A stretch of DNA of 13,615 nucleotides from an uncultured Clostridiaceae bacterium (lineage in GTDB: Bacteria > Bacillota > Clostridia > Lachnospirales > Lachnospiraceae), in NCBI GenBank assembly GCA_949948825.1, contig CATLIJ010000041.1:1-13615 (forward strand), read 5' to 3'. Below, one piece after another: positions 1 through 6,094 of this stretch. Both the position numbers and the translations under genes were made by a program. Below the pieces are notes generated by a model. It searched no databases. It saw nothing but the letters and a program-made list of their open reading frames with translations, and was not told the origin of the DNA. Each line of letters opens with the position of its first letter. Within the stretch, counting starts at the first letter, position 1.

Positions 1-1286
1 AGCTCATTGATCACCTTGGAAACTGCCTTTTCATTCCCTGGAATGGGAGTAGAGCTGAAGATTACCACATCATTGGGCTGAATGGAAATCTTCCGGTGAA
101 GGTTGGAGGCCATCCGGGACAAGGCTGCCATGGATTCCCCCTGGCTTCCTGTGGTAATCAGCACTGTCTGCTCATCCGTATATCCCTTCAGCTCCTCTAT
201 GTCAATCAAAGTTCCGTCCGGAATGTGGATATACCCCAGTTCACTGGCTGTTGTAATCACATTGACCATGCTGCGGCCCTCCACCACCACCTTTCTGCCA
301 TATTTATAAGCAGAATTGATGATCTGCTGAACCCGGTCCACATTGGAGGCAAAGGTTGCCACAATAATCCGGTTGGACTTATGCTCCGCAAAAATCGCAT
401 CAAAGGTCTTGCCCACAGTCCGCTCCGAAGCAGTAAAACCAGTCCGGATGGCATTGGTGGAATCACTCATCAAAGCCAGAACCCCTTTTCTTCCCAGCTC
501 GGCAAACCGCTGTAAATCCGCCGCATCCCCAAATACCGGCGTGTAGTCAATCTTAAAATCCCCTGTATGGACAATCACCCCTGCGGGTGTAAAAATCGCC
601 AGAGCCGCTGCATCTGCAATGCTGTGATTCATCTTTACAAATTCCACCCGGAAACAGCCAAGGTTAATGGACTGGCCGTGACGGACCACCTTCCTTTTGG
701 TGGATTTCATCAGATTATGCTCTTTTAACTTATTCTCAATCAGACCAATGGTTAATTTGGTTCCGTAGACCGGCACATTGATTTTCTGCAGAATATAAGG
801 CAGGGCTCCAATGTGGTCCTCATGGCCATGGGTGATGACAAAGCCCTTCACCTTGTCCAGATTCTGCTCCAGATAAGTGGTATCCGGAATCACCAAATCA
901 ATTCCCAGCATATCATCTGTGGGAAAGGACAGACCGCAGTCCACCACCATAATATTGTCTTCATATTCAAAGGCAGTGATGTTCATTCCAATCTGTTCCA
1001 GTCCTCCTAAAGGAATGATCTTCACCTTGGGCAGCTCACTGTCTGCCTGCCGCTTTTCTCCTTTTTTCTGCTCTCTTTGCTCCTTGTGCTCCCTTATATC
1101 CTTCGGTTCCCGAAAATCTCTGTTCTCTCTCTGCTCCTTAAATTCCCGGCTCTCTCTGGTCTCTTTATGCTCTTTCATATCCCGGCTTTCTCTCTGGTCT
1201 TTGGGCTCTCTCTGATTCTTTCCGTTCTTCTGAATCTTCCCGTTCGAATTCTGATTTTTCCCGTCTCTCTGATTATCTGTCCTCAA
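1..1286 (-). CDS. rnj: Ribonuclease J, C-terminus cut by window edge
   Basis: RNase J is a metallo-beta-lactamase/beta-CASP nuclease with endonuclease and 5'-to-3' exonuclease activity in mRNA decay and RNA maturation. The first 428 codons are visible; the rest lies beyond base 1. The zinc motif HGHEDH is at residues 153-158, followed by a beta-lactamase core closely resembling B. subtilis RNase J1 (VHTGDFK, LLSDST-like LMSDSTNA, ATFASN, GRSM, TGSQGE, FSSTPIPGNE). Homologous sequence starts only at about residue 85 (LPKVKIIPLGG). It is preceded by about 83 residues of charged low-complexity sequence rich in R, E, K, D, N and Q, which RNase J1 lacks. The start is taken as TTG at 1286, overlapping the TGA of the upstream fur-like gene. 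No in-frame ATG offers a shorter start before the core except one inside the charged tract (residue 37). Identity is secure; the exact start is less so. Confidence 0.95.
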   Translation of the reverse strand, partial: MRTDNQRDGKNQNSNGKIQKNGKNQREPKDQRESRDMKEHKETRESREFKEQRENRDFREPKDIREHKEQREQKKGEKRQADSELPKVKIIPLGGLEQIGMNITAFEYEDNIMVVDCGLSFPTDDMLGIDLVIPDTTYLEQNLDKVKGFVITHGHEDHIGALPYILQKINVPVYGTKLTIGLIENKLKEHNLMKSTKRKVVRHGQSINLGCFRVEFVKMNHSIADAAALAIFTPAGVIVHTGDFKIDYTPVFGDAADLQRFAELGRKGVLALMSDSTNAIRTGFTASERTVGKTFDAIFAEHKSNRIIVATFASNVDRVQQIINSAYKYGRKVVVEGRSMVNVITTASELGYIHIPDGTLIDIEELKGYTDEQTVLITTGSQGESMAALSRMASNLHRKISIQPNDVVIFSSTPIPGNEKAVSKVINE

Positions 1287-1753
1287 TTGAATTCCTCCAT
1301 GTTTTCCTGTCCTTTCCGTTTGATGCAGTCTCTGCAGTATCCAGTCAGCTTCACCTCATGGTCTGTCACCACAAATCCCATGGTATCATAAAGAGCCTGT
1401 TCCAGGGTCTCCAAAAGATCCCCCTCAAAGGCAAGAACCCGTCCACACTCCTGGCAAATGGCATGATGATGATGATGGCGGCTGTCCGCCTTGGCATTCC
1501 CCAGCTCATAGCGCACAAATCCATCATCAAAGCTTACCTTATCAATCACATTCAATTCCACCAGAACCTGTACTGTGCGGTAAATGGTGGCCAGTCCAAT
1601 CTCTGGATACTGTTCTTTTGCAAGCTCATAAATCTCCTCTGCTGTCAGATGCTCCCCCGGATGGCTGGCAATGGTCTCCAGCACCAGAAGACGCTGATTG
1701 GTAACTTTCAGCCCTCGTTCCCGCAATACTTCCTTAAAACGTTCCTGTTCCAT
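1283..1753 (-). CDS. Fur-family metal-responsive transcriptional regulator
   Basis: A Fur-superfamily repressor of 156 residues, the normal length. The N-terminal winged helix has the recognition-helix signature GLATIYRTV at residues 53-61. The dimerization domain carries a five-histidine run (93-97) in the place where E. coli Fur has HHHDH, plus two structural zinc pairs, CQEC (100-103) and CRDC (140-143). Which metal or oxidant it senses (Fur, Zur or PerR type) cannot be decided from sequence alone. The ATG has an AGGAG ribosome site five or so bases upstream. The gene follows a DUF1292 gene after 76 bp containing a small palindromic element. Its TGA overlaps the presumed TTG start of RNase J, so the two are probably translationally coupled. 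Confidence 0.92.
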   Translation of the reverse strand: MEQERFKEVLRERGLKVTNQRLLVLETIASHPGEHLTAEEIYELAKEQYPEIGLATIYRTVQVLVELNVIDKVSFDDGFVRYELGNAKADSRHHHHHAICQECGRVLAFEGDLLETLEQALYDTMGFVVTDHEVKLTGYCRDCIKRKGQENMEEFN

Positions 1754-1784
1754 ACCTCTCCTGCTTTTTCTCTTACCTGCTTTT

Positions 1785-1829
1785 GCAGCAGTTCAGATCG
1801 GGCATCTTCTTGTCCGTCTGAACTGTTAC
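1785..1829. mobile_element. 45-bp palindromic mini-element at the DUF1292 stop codon
   Basis: Ends are GCAGCAGTTCAGA and TCTGAACTGTTAC, inverted copies with a perfect 9-bp core (CAGTTCAGA). The middle adds a six-pair stem, CGGGCA with TGTCCG, around the loop TCTTCT. The flanking octamers CTGCTTTT (1777-1784) and CTATTTTT (1830-1837) agree at 6 of 8 positions and could be an aged target duplication. The core CATCTTCTTGTCCGTC closely matches a stretch of the larger element at 12245-12392 (CATCTTCTTGCCCGTC), suggesting an internally deleted relative. In the minus-strand transcript it forms a hairpin between the DUF1292 and fur-like genes. Confidence 0.55.
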
Positions 1830-2102
1830 CTATTTTTGCAGCTCCACATCCATATCCTCTAAAAGCTCTGCAAAAATCCGGTACAGGTAATCCAGCTCAT
1901 CTTCATTTTCCACAAACTCGTAAACCGCCTCGCTGTCAGACGAACTGGACTTATCCTTCAGACAATAGCACTCCCCGTCCTCGCCTTCCATGGAATCTGT
2001 GACCATCAGATAATCCATCCCATTAATCCGGGTCTCCTCCAGCACATAAAAGTCCGCAGTCTCCCCTTCATCTGTCCGCAGCGTAATCTTCTCATTCTGC
2101 AT
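1830..2102 (-). CDS. DUF1292 (UPF0473/YrzB) family small acidic protein
   Basis: A 90-residue acidic protein, the usual size of the YrzB/UPF0473 family. Family-typical features are the N-terminal beta-rich stretch (KITLRTDEGETADFYVLEE), the following 'dYLMVTD' strand and a C-terminal helix ending in 'AELLEDMDVE'. The biochemical function is unknown. The family is widely found next to ruvX and ireB in Firmicutes, as here. Its ATG shares one base with the ruvX stop (TAATG), implying coupled translation. The TAG stop lies exactly at the edge of a palindromic mini-element. Confidence 0.88.
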   Translation of the reverse strand: MQNEKITLRTDEGETADFYVLEETRINGMDYLMVTDSMEGEDGECYCLKDKSSSSDSEAVYEFVENEDELDYLYRIFAELLEDMDVELQK

Positions 2103-2533
2103 TACGTCTCTTTCTCCTGTATGGAGTCCAGATAGGAACGCAGAATCAGCACTGCCGCAATCTTGTCAATCACCTGCTTCCGATCCTTTCTGGGAACTCC
2201 GCTTTCTATTAAAATATCATTGGCGTCCATAGTTGTCAGACGTTCATCCCACAGAACCACAGGCAAACCGGTTCTGCGCATCAAAAGATCCCGGAATTCT
2301 TCGGTCCTCCTTGCACGTTCTCCCACAGAATCATCCATATTCAGAGGATAACCCAAAACAATCCGTTCAATCTTATATTGTTCCATCAATTCCTCAATCC
2401 GGGCCAATGTTCTCCGCAGCTTGTTTTCTTCCTTGCGGGTAATGGTCTCCAAACCCTGGGCCGTAATGCCAAGAGGATCGCTCACAGCCACCCCCACGGT
2501 CTTTGACCCATAGTCCAATCCTAAAATCCTCAC
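2102..2533 (-). CDS. ruvX: RuvX/YqgF-type RNase H-fold nuclease (putative pre-16S rRNA nuclease)
   Basis: A 143-residue RNase H-fold protein of the RuvX/YqgF family, predicted to act as a Holliday-junction resolvase-like nuclease and implicated in 16S rRNA 5'-end maturation. Visible motifs are GLDYGSKTVGVAVSDP (5-20, catalytic Asp7), VLGYP (59-63), WDERLTT (96-102) and the C-terminal Asp in VIDKIAAVLIL (Asp123). I chose GTG at 2533 because it gives the family-typical start MRILGLDYGS and has an AAAGGA ribosome site nine bases upstream. A longer reading from TTG at 2578 would start inside a hairpin and adds 15 residues with no homology. It is co-transcribed with ireB upstream and DUF1292 downstream. 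Confidence 0.93.
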   Translation of the reverse strand: MRILGLDYGSKTVGVAVSDPLGITAQGLETITRKEENKLRRTLARIEELMEQYKIERIVLGYPLNMDDSVGERARRTEEFRDLLMRRTGLPVVLWDERLTTMDANDILIESGVPRKDRKQVIDKIAAVLILRSYLDSIQEKET

Positions 2534-2553
2534 ATGCAGCCATCCTTTCCTGC

Positions 2554-2606
2554 GCCCGAAAAGACTGTCACCCGGCAAACCATTTCGGGCTGACAGCCTC
2601 CTTTTG
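2554..2606 (-). promoter_or_regulatory. Attenuator-like pair of competing hairpins before ruvX
   Basis: Read on the minus strand, GGCTGTCA-G-CCCG pairs with CGGG-TGACAGTC (2586-2598 with 2563-2574; one G-U pair and one bulge). It is followed at once by four Us, like a weak intrinsic terminator. A second perfect 8-bp pairing, GCCCGAAA (2583-2590) with TTTCGGGC (2554-2561), uses the same GCCCG and buries the U tract, so the two folds exclude each other. An AAAGGAGG sequence lies just upstream (about 2599-2606). A possible 17-codon leader ORF (ATG at 2583, TGA at 2530-2532) would overlap the ruvX GTG. Regulation is inferred, and no ligand is suggested. Confidence 0.4.
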
Positions 2607-2705
2607 TCTTAAGAAATGTAAATATTTTCCCCATGGGACAAATCCGCTGGCAGACTTCTCCTGGTATAACACTGCATTTCTTTACAGGTGATATTGTCCC
2701 GTGAA

Positions 2706-2725
2706 TTAGTACAATGATGTACTAA
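2706..2725. repeat. Perfect 8-bp inverted repeat over the ireB stop codon
   Basis: TTAGTACA and TGTACTAA flank a four-base loop (ATGA); the right arm covers the TAG stop of ireB at 2722-2724. The stem is AT-rich and has no U tract on either strand, so it is not a convincing terminator. It could protect a 3' end or bind a protein, or be chance. Confidence 0.5.
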
Positions 2726-2991
2726 CGCCGTCCCTCCAGCTGCGCATCAATATAAACGTACATCAGTTCCTCTAAAATCTCGTCCCTCTCTACCTTCATA
2801 ATAAGGCTTCTGGCGCTTTTGTGACTGGTAATATAAGTCGGATCTCCGGAAATCAGATACCCTACAATCTGGTTGACCGGATTATATCCCTTCTCTGTCA
2901 GAGCAATGTATACCTGCTCCAAAACCTGGCTGACATCCATTTTATTCTCCTGTACTGCCTGATAAAACTGTGTGTTATGAATTTCGCCCAT
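2722..2991 (-). CDS. ireB: IreB (UPF0297/YrzL) family regulatory protein
   Basis: An 89-residue IreB/UPF0297 protein. In Enterococcus faecalis IreB is a substrate of the Ser/Thr kinase IreK and negatively controls cephalosporin resistance. The hallmark block EKGYNPVNQIVGYLISGDPTYI and the later ERDEILEELMYVYI are present. E. faecalis IreB is phosphorylated at Thr4 and Thr7. Here position 7 is Thr (MGEIHNT) but position 4 is Ile, so at most one site is kept. ATG at 2991 is preferred over GTG at 3000: AAGGA sits about ten bases before the ATG but only about one before the GTG. A 188-bp gap separates it from ruvX. The commonly adjacent alaS is not here. Confidence 0.93.
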   Translation of the reverse strand: MGEIHNTQFYQAVQENKMDVSQVLEQVYIALTEKGYNPVNQIVGYLISGDPTYITSHKSARSLIMKVERDEILEELMYVYIDAQLEGRR

Positions 2992-3021
2992 GTTTTTCAC
3001 GTCCTTTAACTATTCCCCTCT

Positions 3022-3050
3022 ATTCTATACCACTTTGTACGATTCGGCAA
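3022..3050 (-). promoter_or_regulatory. Sigma-A-type promoter for the ireB-ruvX-DUF1292-fur-rnj operon
   Basis: Minus strand: -35 TTGCCG (3045-3050), 17-bp spacer, -10 TAGAAT (3022-3027). This places the transcript start about 24 bases before the ireB ATG. The -10 is identical to that of the rpsT promoter in this window. Prediction from sequence only. Confidence 0.55.
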
Positions 3051-3071
3051 GGAAAATATTTCTTAAAATAC

Positions 3072-4379
3072 TTAAAACAAAATTTCTTCTGTCAGCATTC
3101 TCCAAGGCACATGATCCACAAATGTATTGGGCTTTCTGCCTTCTGCCAAAACAGCCACTCTCACATACTCCTTTGTGTGGCCGACCAGACAGGACATTCC
3201 CTCCGTCCTTATGCTCTCCTCCAAAAGCACCTGAAGGCTTTTGCCGAGAAAGCCCTGACGGTACTGAAGAGACATATTCCGGCCAAGAGCCAGAAGCTCC
3301 TCACTGCGTCTGGTCTTGATCTCTTCCGGCACCTGGTCCGGCATCCTTGCCGCACGGGTTCCGGAACGGGCAGAATATTTGAACACATGCATTTCATAAA
3401 AATGAATCTGTTCCAGAAATTCCTTTGTCTGTGCAAACTCTTCCCCGGTCTCCCCTGGAAAACCCACAATCACATCTGTGGTAATGGCCGGATTCTCATA
3501 TGCCTGTCTTAAAATTGCACATTTCTCTGCATATTCCTTCAGGGTATAATGCCGGTTCATCCGTTTTAAGGTTTCATCACACCCGCTTTGAAGGGACAAA
3601 TGAAAGTGAGGGCATACTTTGGGAAGCTCTGCCAGAGAAAAAGCAAACTCCTCTGTGACAATTCCCGGCTCCAAAGAGCCAAGACGAATCCGGCGGATGC
3701 CGTCAATCTCATGAAGCTGCCGAATCAAGCTTAAAAGGTTCTCCTTTTTTTCCTCCTGAAAATCCATGCCATAAGAGCTTAAATGAATCCCGGTCAAAAC
3801 AATCTCCTGACATCCTGCCTCTGCCAGACTGCGGACCTCCCTTTTGGTGTCATCCGGAGTCCGGCTGCGCACACGCCCGCGGGTATAAGGGATAATACAA
3901 TAGCTGCAGAACTGATTACAGCCATCCTGCACCTTGACAAAGGCCCGCGTATGACGAATGGTTCCTGTCACCTCCAGGGCTTCATATTCCTGCTCTTTGT
4001 CAATCTGTCCCACAGCTGCAAAGCTTTCCCTTTTTTCCCTGAAGCAGTCCTCCAGCACAGCTGCCAGATCCTTTTTCCGGTTATTCCCCAAAATCACATC
4101 CACTGCCGGGTCCTTTTGAAGCTCCTCTGCCGCAGACTGTACATAACAGCCCACTGCCACCACCACTGCATCTGGATTGTTTTTTCTGGCCCGGTGAAGC
4201 ATCTGCCTGGATTTTTTATCTGCAATATTCGTCACAGAGCAGGTATTGACAATGTACACATCTGCTCTGTCCTTAAAAGACACAATCTCATACCCGGCCT
4301 TTTCCAGAAGCTGCTGCATGGCCTCTGTCTCATAAGCATTCACTTTACATCCCAAATTGTGCAGCGCCGCTTTTTTCAT
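3072..4379 (-). CDS. mtaB: tRNA t6A37 methylthiotransferase MtaB (radical SAM)
   Basis: A 435-residue methylthiotransferase that converts N6-threonylcarbamoyladenosine-37 to its 2-methylthio form in ANN-decoding tRNAs, using two 4Fe-4S clusters. The N-terminal UPF0004 domain has the cluster cysteines Cys11 (LGCKVN), Cys47 (NTCSVT) and Cys78 (GCYVQ). The radical SAM domain has CNQFCSYC (Cys154, Cys158, Cys161) followed by IPYTRGRVRSR. A TRAM-like RNA-binding segment is at about 375-430. 'HNLGCKVNAYE' and 'NIADKKSRQ' point to the MtaB/YqeV branch rather than MiaB. The ATG has a strong GGAGG site. It appears to be transcribed alone, with a promoter for ireB just downstream. A perfect inverted repeat occupies its leader. 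Confidence 0.96.
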   Translation of the reverse strand: MKKAALHNLGCKVNAYETEAMQQLLEKAGYEIVSFKDRADVYIVNTCSVTNIADKKSRQMLHRARKNNPDAVVVAVGCYVQSAAEELQKDPAVDVILGNNRKKDLAAVLEDCFREKRESFAAVGQIDKEQEYEALEVTGTIRHTRAFVKVQDGCNQFCSYCIIPYTRGRVRSRTPDDTKREVRSLAEAGCQEIVLTGIHLSSYGMDFQEEKKENLLSLIRQLHEIDGIRRIRLGSLEPGIVTEEFAFSLAELPKVCPHFHLSLQSGCDETLKRMNRHYTLKEYAEKCAILRQAYENPAITTDVIVGFPGETGEEFAQTKEFLEQIHFYEMHVFKYSARSGTRAARMPDQVPEEIKTRRSEELLALGRNMSLQYRQGFLGKSLQVLLEESIRTEGMSCLVGHTKEYVRVAVLAEGRKPNTFVDHVPWRMLTEEILF

Positions 4380-4400
4380 AAAGCTCCTCCTTCCTGTTTT

Positions 4401-4438
4401 TCATTCCTGTTCACACATCCCCTCGTGAACAGGAATGA
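4401..4438. repeat. Perfect 14-bp inverted repeat in the mtaB leader
   Basis: TCATTCCTGTTCAC (4401-4414) and GTGAACAGGAATGA (4425-4438) flank a 10-base loop. On the minus strand it lies between a possible -10 (TATAAA, 4439-4444; no good -35 seen) and the mtaB ribosome site, so it could be an operator or a 5'-UTR hairpin. It is not followed directly by a T run on either strand. The CTGTTCAC/GTGAACAG ends resemble those of the mobile element at 12245-12392. Confidence 0.7.
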
Positions 4439-4466
4439 TTTATACTTTTTTCATACAAACTTTCTA

Positions 4467-4495
4467 TTGACTTTTTTGCCATATCTAGGTAGTAT
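4467..4495 (+). promoter_or_regulatory. Sigma-A-type promoter for the HPr-like gene
   Basis: -35 TTGACT (4467-4472), 17-bp spacer, -10 TAGTAT (4490-4495). The predicted start near 4502 leaves a leader of about 66 bases, with a small hairpin (AGGGA/TCCCT, 4509-4524) and an AAGGAGG ribosome site at 4554-4560. Confidence 0.65.
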
Positions 4496-4567
4496 TGATA
4501 AAGGACAAAGGGAAACTCATCCCTGATGTCAACATAAAATGAAAGTGACCATTAAGGAGGTTCGTAC

Positions 4568-4801
4568 ATGAAAACAGTTCGCATTTCATTAAATTCCATT
4601 GATAAAGTAAAATCCTTTGTAAACGATCTGACAAAATATGACGTGGATTTTGATTTGGTATCCGGCCGCTATGTGATCGACGCCAAATCCATCATGGGAA
4701 TTTTCAGCCTGGATTTGTCCAAGCCCATTGACTTAAACATCCACGCAGAGACAGGGATTGACGAGATCTTAGATACCCTTGCCCCTTACATTCTTCCGTA
4801 A
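4568..4801 (+). CDS. HPr-like protein lacking the phosphorylatable histidine (Crh-like)
   Basis: A 77-residue protein of the HPr/PTS fold, slightly shorter than standard HPr (about 87). The HPr kinase-site block is kept: KSIMGIFSL, with Ser41 aligned to HPr Ser46. Counting back 31 residues, the catalytic His15 position is Ser10 and the usual Arg17 is Asp12, so it cannot carry phosphoryl groups from PTS enzyme I. This resembles B. subtilis Crh, in which His15 is Gln and only the serine is used, as a CcpA co-effector. A regulatory role is inferred; a family member that has lost both activities is equally possible. It has its own promoter, a strong ribosome site and a terminator, and no PTS genes are nearby. 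It is the only plus-strand gene besides rpsT. Confidence 0.8.
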   Translation: MKTVRISLNSIDKVKSFVNDLTKYDVDFDLVSGRYVIDAKSIMGIFSLDLSKPIDLNIHAETGIDEILDTLAPYILP

Positions 4802-4841
4802 TGTTTGCAGCAGTTCAGCTTTCCCAAATCAAAATTCAGGG

Positions 4842-4870
4842 AAGACGCCTCCTTTTGGAAGCGTCTTTTT
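4842..4870 (+). terminator. Intrinsic terminator of the HPr-like gene
   Basis: AAGACGC (4842-4848) pairs with GCGTCTT (4861-4867), with inner TCC/GGA pairing around TTTT, and is followed by more Ts to 4870. It lies 40 bases after the stop codon. On the minus strand the same stem follows thiI but lacks a good T tract, so termination there would be weaker. Confidence 0.8.
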
Positions 4871-4900
4871 CTTGTGCGCAGGCCCCCAATCAGAATCCGA

Positions 4901-6082
4901 TCAGCCGCACCAGATTCTCTCTGCACTTTCAATGGCAGTCTGAACCATCTGTTCAATTTTCTCCTGAAGATTTCCTTCCGATTTGCGGATTCTTTCCAGA
5001 TTGGGCTTAATCACCGGATGCTTTGCCACAAAGATGGTACAGCAATCCTCATAAGGCTGGATGGATATGTCAAAAGTCCCGATTTTCTGTGAAATATCCA
5101 CAATCTCCTGCTTGTCAAAGCCAATCAGGGGCCGGAAAACCGGCATGGTGCATACCTCATTGGTGGACGCCAGAGACTGAACAGTCTGAGACGCCACCTG
5201 CCCAATGCTCTCTCCGGTAATAAGGGCCAGAGCATCATTTCTTCTGGCAATCTCCTCTGCAATCCGCATCATATACCGCCGCATTAGAATGGTCAGCTCC
5301 TCATGGGGACATTTTTCATAAATATAAAGCTGAATATCCGTAAAATTCACCACATGGAGGGGAATCGGCCCGGAATATCCGGCCACCTGGACAGCCAGAT
5401 CCACGACCTTCTGTTTTGCCCGCTCGCTGGTATAGGGAGGCGCGTGAAAATACACAGCGTCAATCTTCACCCCCCGCTTGGCAATCATATATCCTGCCAC
5501 CGGACTGTCGATTCCTCCTGACAAAAGAAGCATTGCCTTGCCATTGGTTCCCACTGGCATTCCCCCTGGCCCTGGAATCATCAGGGAATACAGATTCACC
5601 ACCTTGCGCACCTCCACCCGCAGAAGCACATCCGGGTGATGAACATCTACCTTTGTCTCTGGAAATGCCTTTAAAATCACTTCTCCCAAATCCCGGTTCA
5701 TCTGCTCGGAATGAATGGGATAGTGTTTGTCCGCCCGCCTGCTGTCCACTTTAAATGTAAAATTCTTATCCGGATAAACCTCCTCCACATAGCGGATTGC
5801 AAGTTCCTTTATCTTTTCAAAATCCTTATCCTCCATCTGCACCACAGGACAAATCCATGCAATCCCAAACACATGCTGCAGAGCCTCAATCACCTCATCA
5901 TAATCATACTCACTGACTGCCTGCACATAAATCCGTCCGGACTCCTTGGCAATCACAAAAGAACCCTCTGTTTTTTTTAAGGCATTTTTAATCTGATGGG
6001 ACAAGGCATCCTCAAACAGATACCGGTTCTTTCCCTTTGTCCCGATCTCAGCATATTTAATCAAAAACGACTGATATACCAT
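4901..6082 (-). CDS. thiI: tRNA uracil-4-sulfurtransferase ThiI (no rhodanese domain)
   Basis: ThiI adenylates U8 of tRNA and inserts sulfur to give 4-thiouridine. The 393 residues comprise a ferredoxin-like N-terminal domain, a THUMP domain (about 60-165) and a PP-loop ATPase domain with SGGIDSP at 188-194. The C-terminal rhodanese domain of E. coli ThiI (482 aa) is absent, as in the B. subtilis form. Cys347/Cys348 (YEDCCTIF) align with the region of the conserved catalytic Cys344. Twelve bases separate it from the upstream cysteine desulfurase, and its GGAGG site overlaps that gene's stop. The two therefore form a NifZ-ThiI pair in which the desulfurase hands sulfur straight to ThiI. Confidence 0.96.
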   Translation of the reverse strand: MVYQSFLIKYAEIGTKGKNRYLFEDALSHQIKNALKKTEGSFVIAKESGRIYVQAVSEYDYDEVIEALQHVFGIAWICPVVQMEDKDFEKIKELAIRYVEEVYPDKNFTFKVDSRRADKHYPIHSEQMNRDLGEVILKAFPETKVDVHHPDVLLRVEVRKVVNLYSLMIPGPGGMPVGTNGKAMLLLSGGIDSPVAGYMIAKRGVKIDAVYFHAPPYTSERAKQKVVDLAVQVAGYSGPIPLHVVNFTDIQLYIYEKCPHEELTILMRRYMMRIAEEIARRNDALALITGESIGQVASQTVQSLASTNEVCTMPVFRPLIGFDKQEIVDISQKIGTFDISIQPYEDCCTIFVAKHPVIKPNLERIRKSEGNLQEKIEQMVQTAIESAERIWCG

Positions 6083-6094
6083 CCCTTACCCTCC

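Noticed and set aside
2102..2578. Longer ruvX reading starting at TTG 2578
   Set aside because: Adds 15 non-homologous residues, starts in a hairpin and has no ribosome site at proper distance; GTG 2533 gives the family N-terminus.
2706..2725. Terminator after ireB
   Set aside because: The stem is AT-rich and lacks a T tract on the minus strand; downstream genes appear to be in the same operon.
4539..4571. Ten-codon ORF whose TGA overlaps the ATG of the HPr-like gene
   Set aside because: It has no ribosome site of its own and contains that of the HPr-like gene, so overlap is probably chance.
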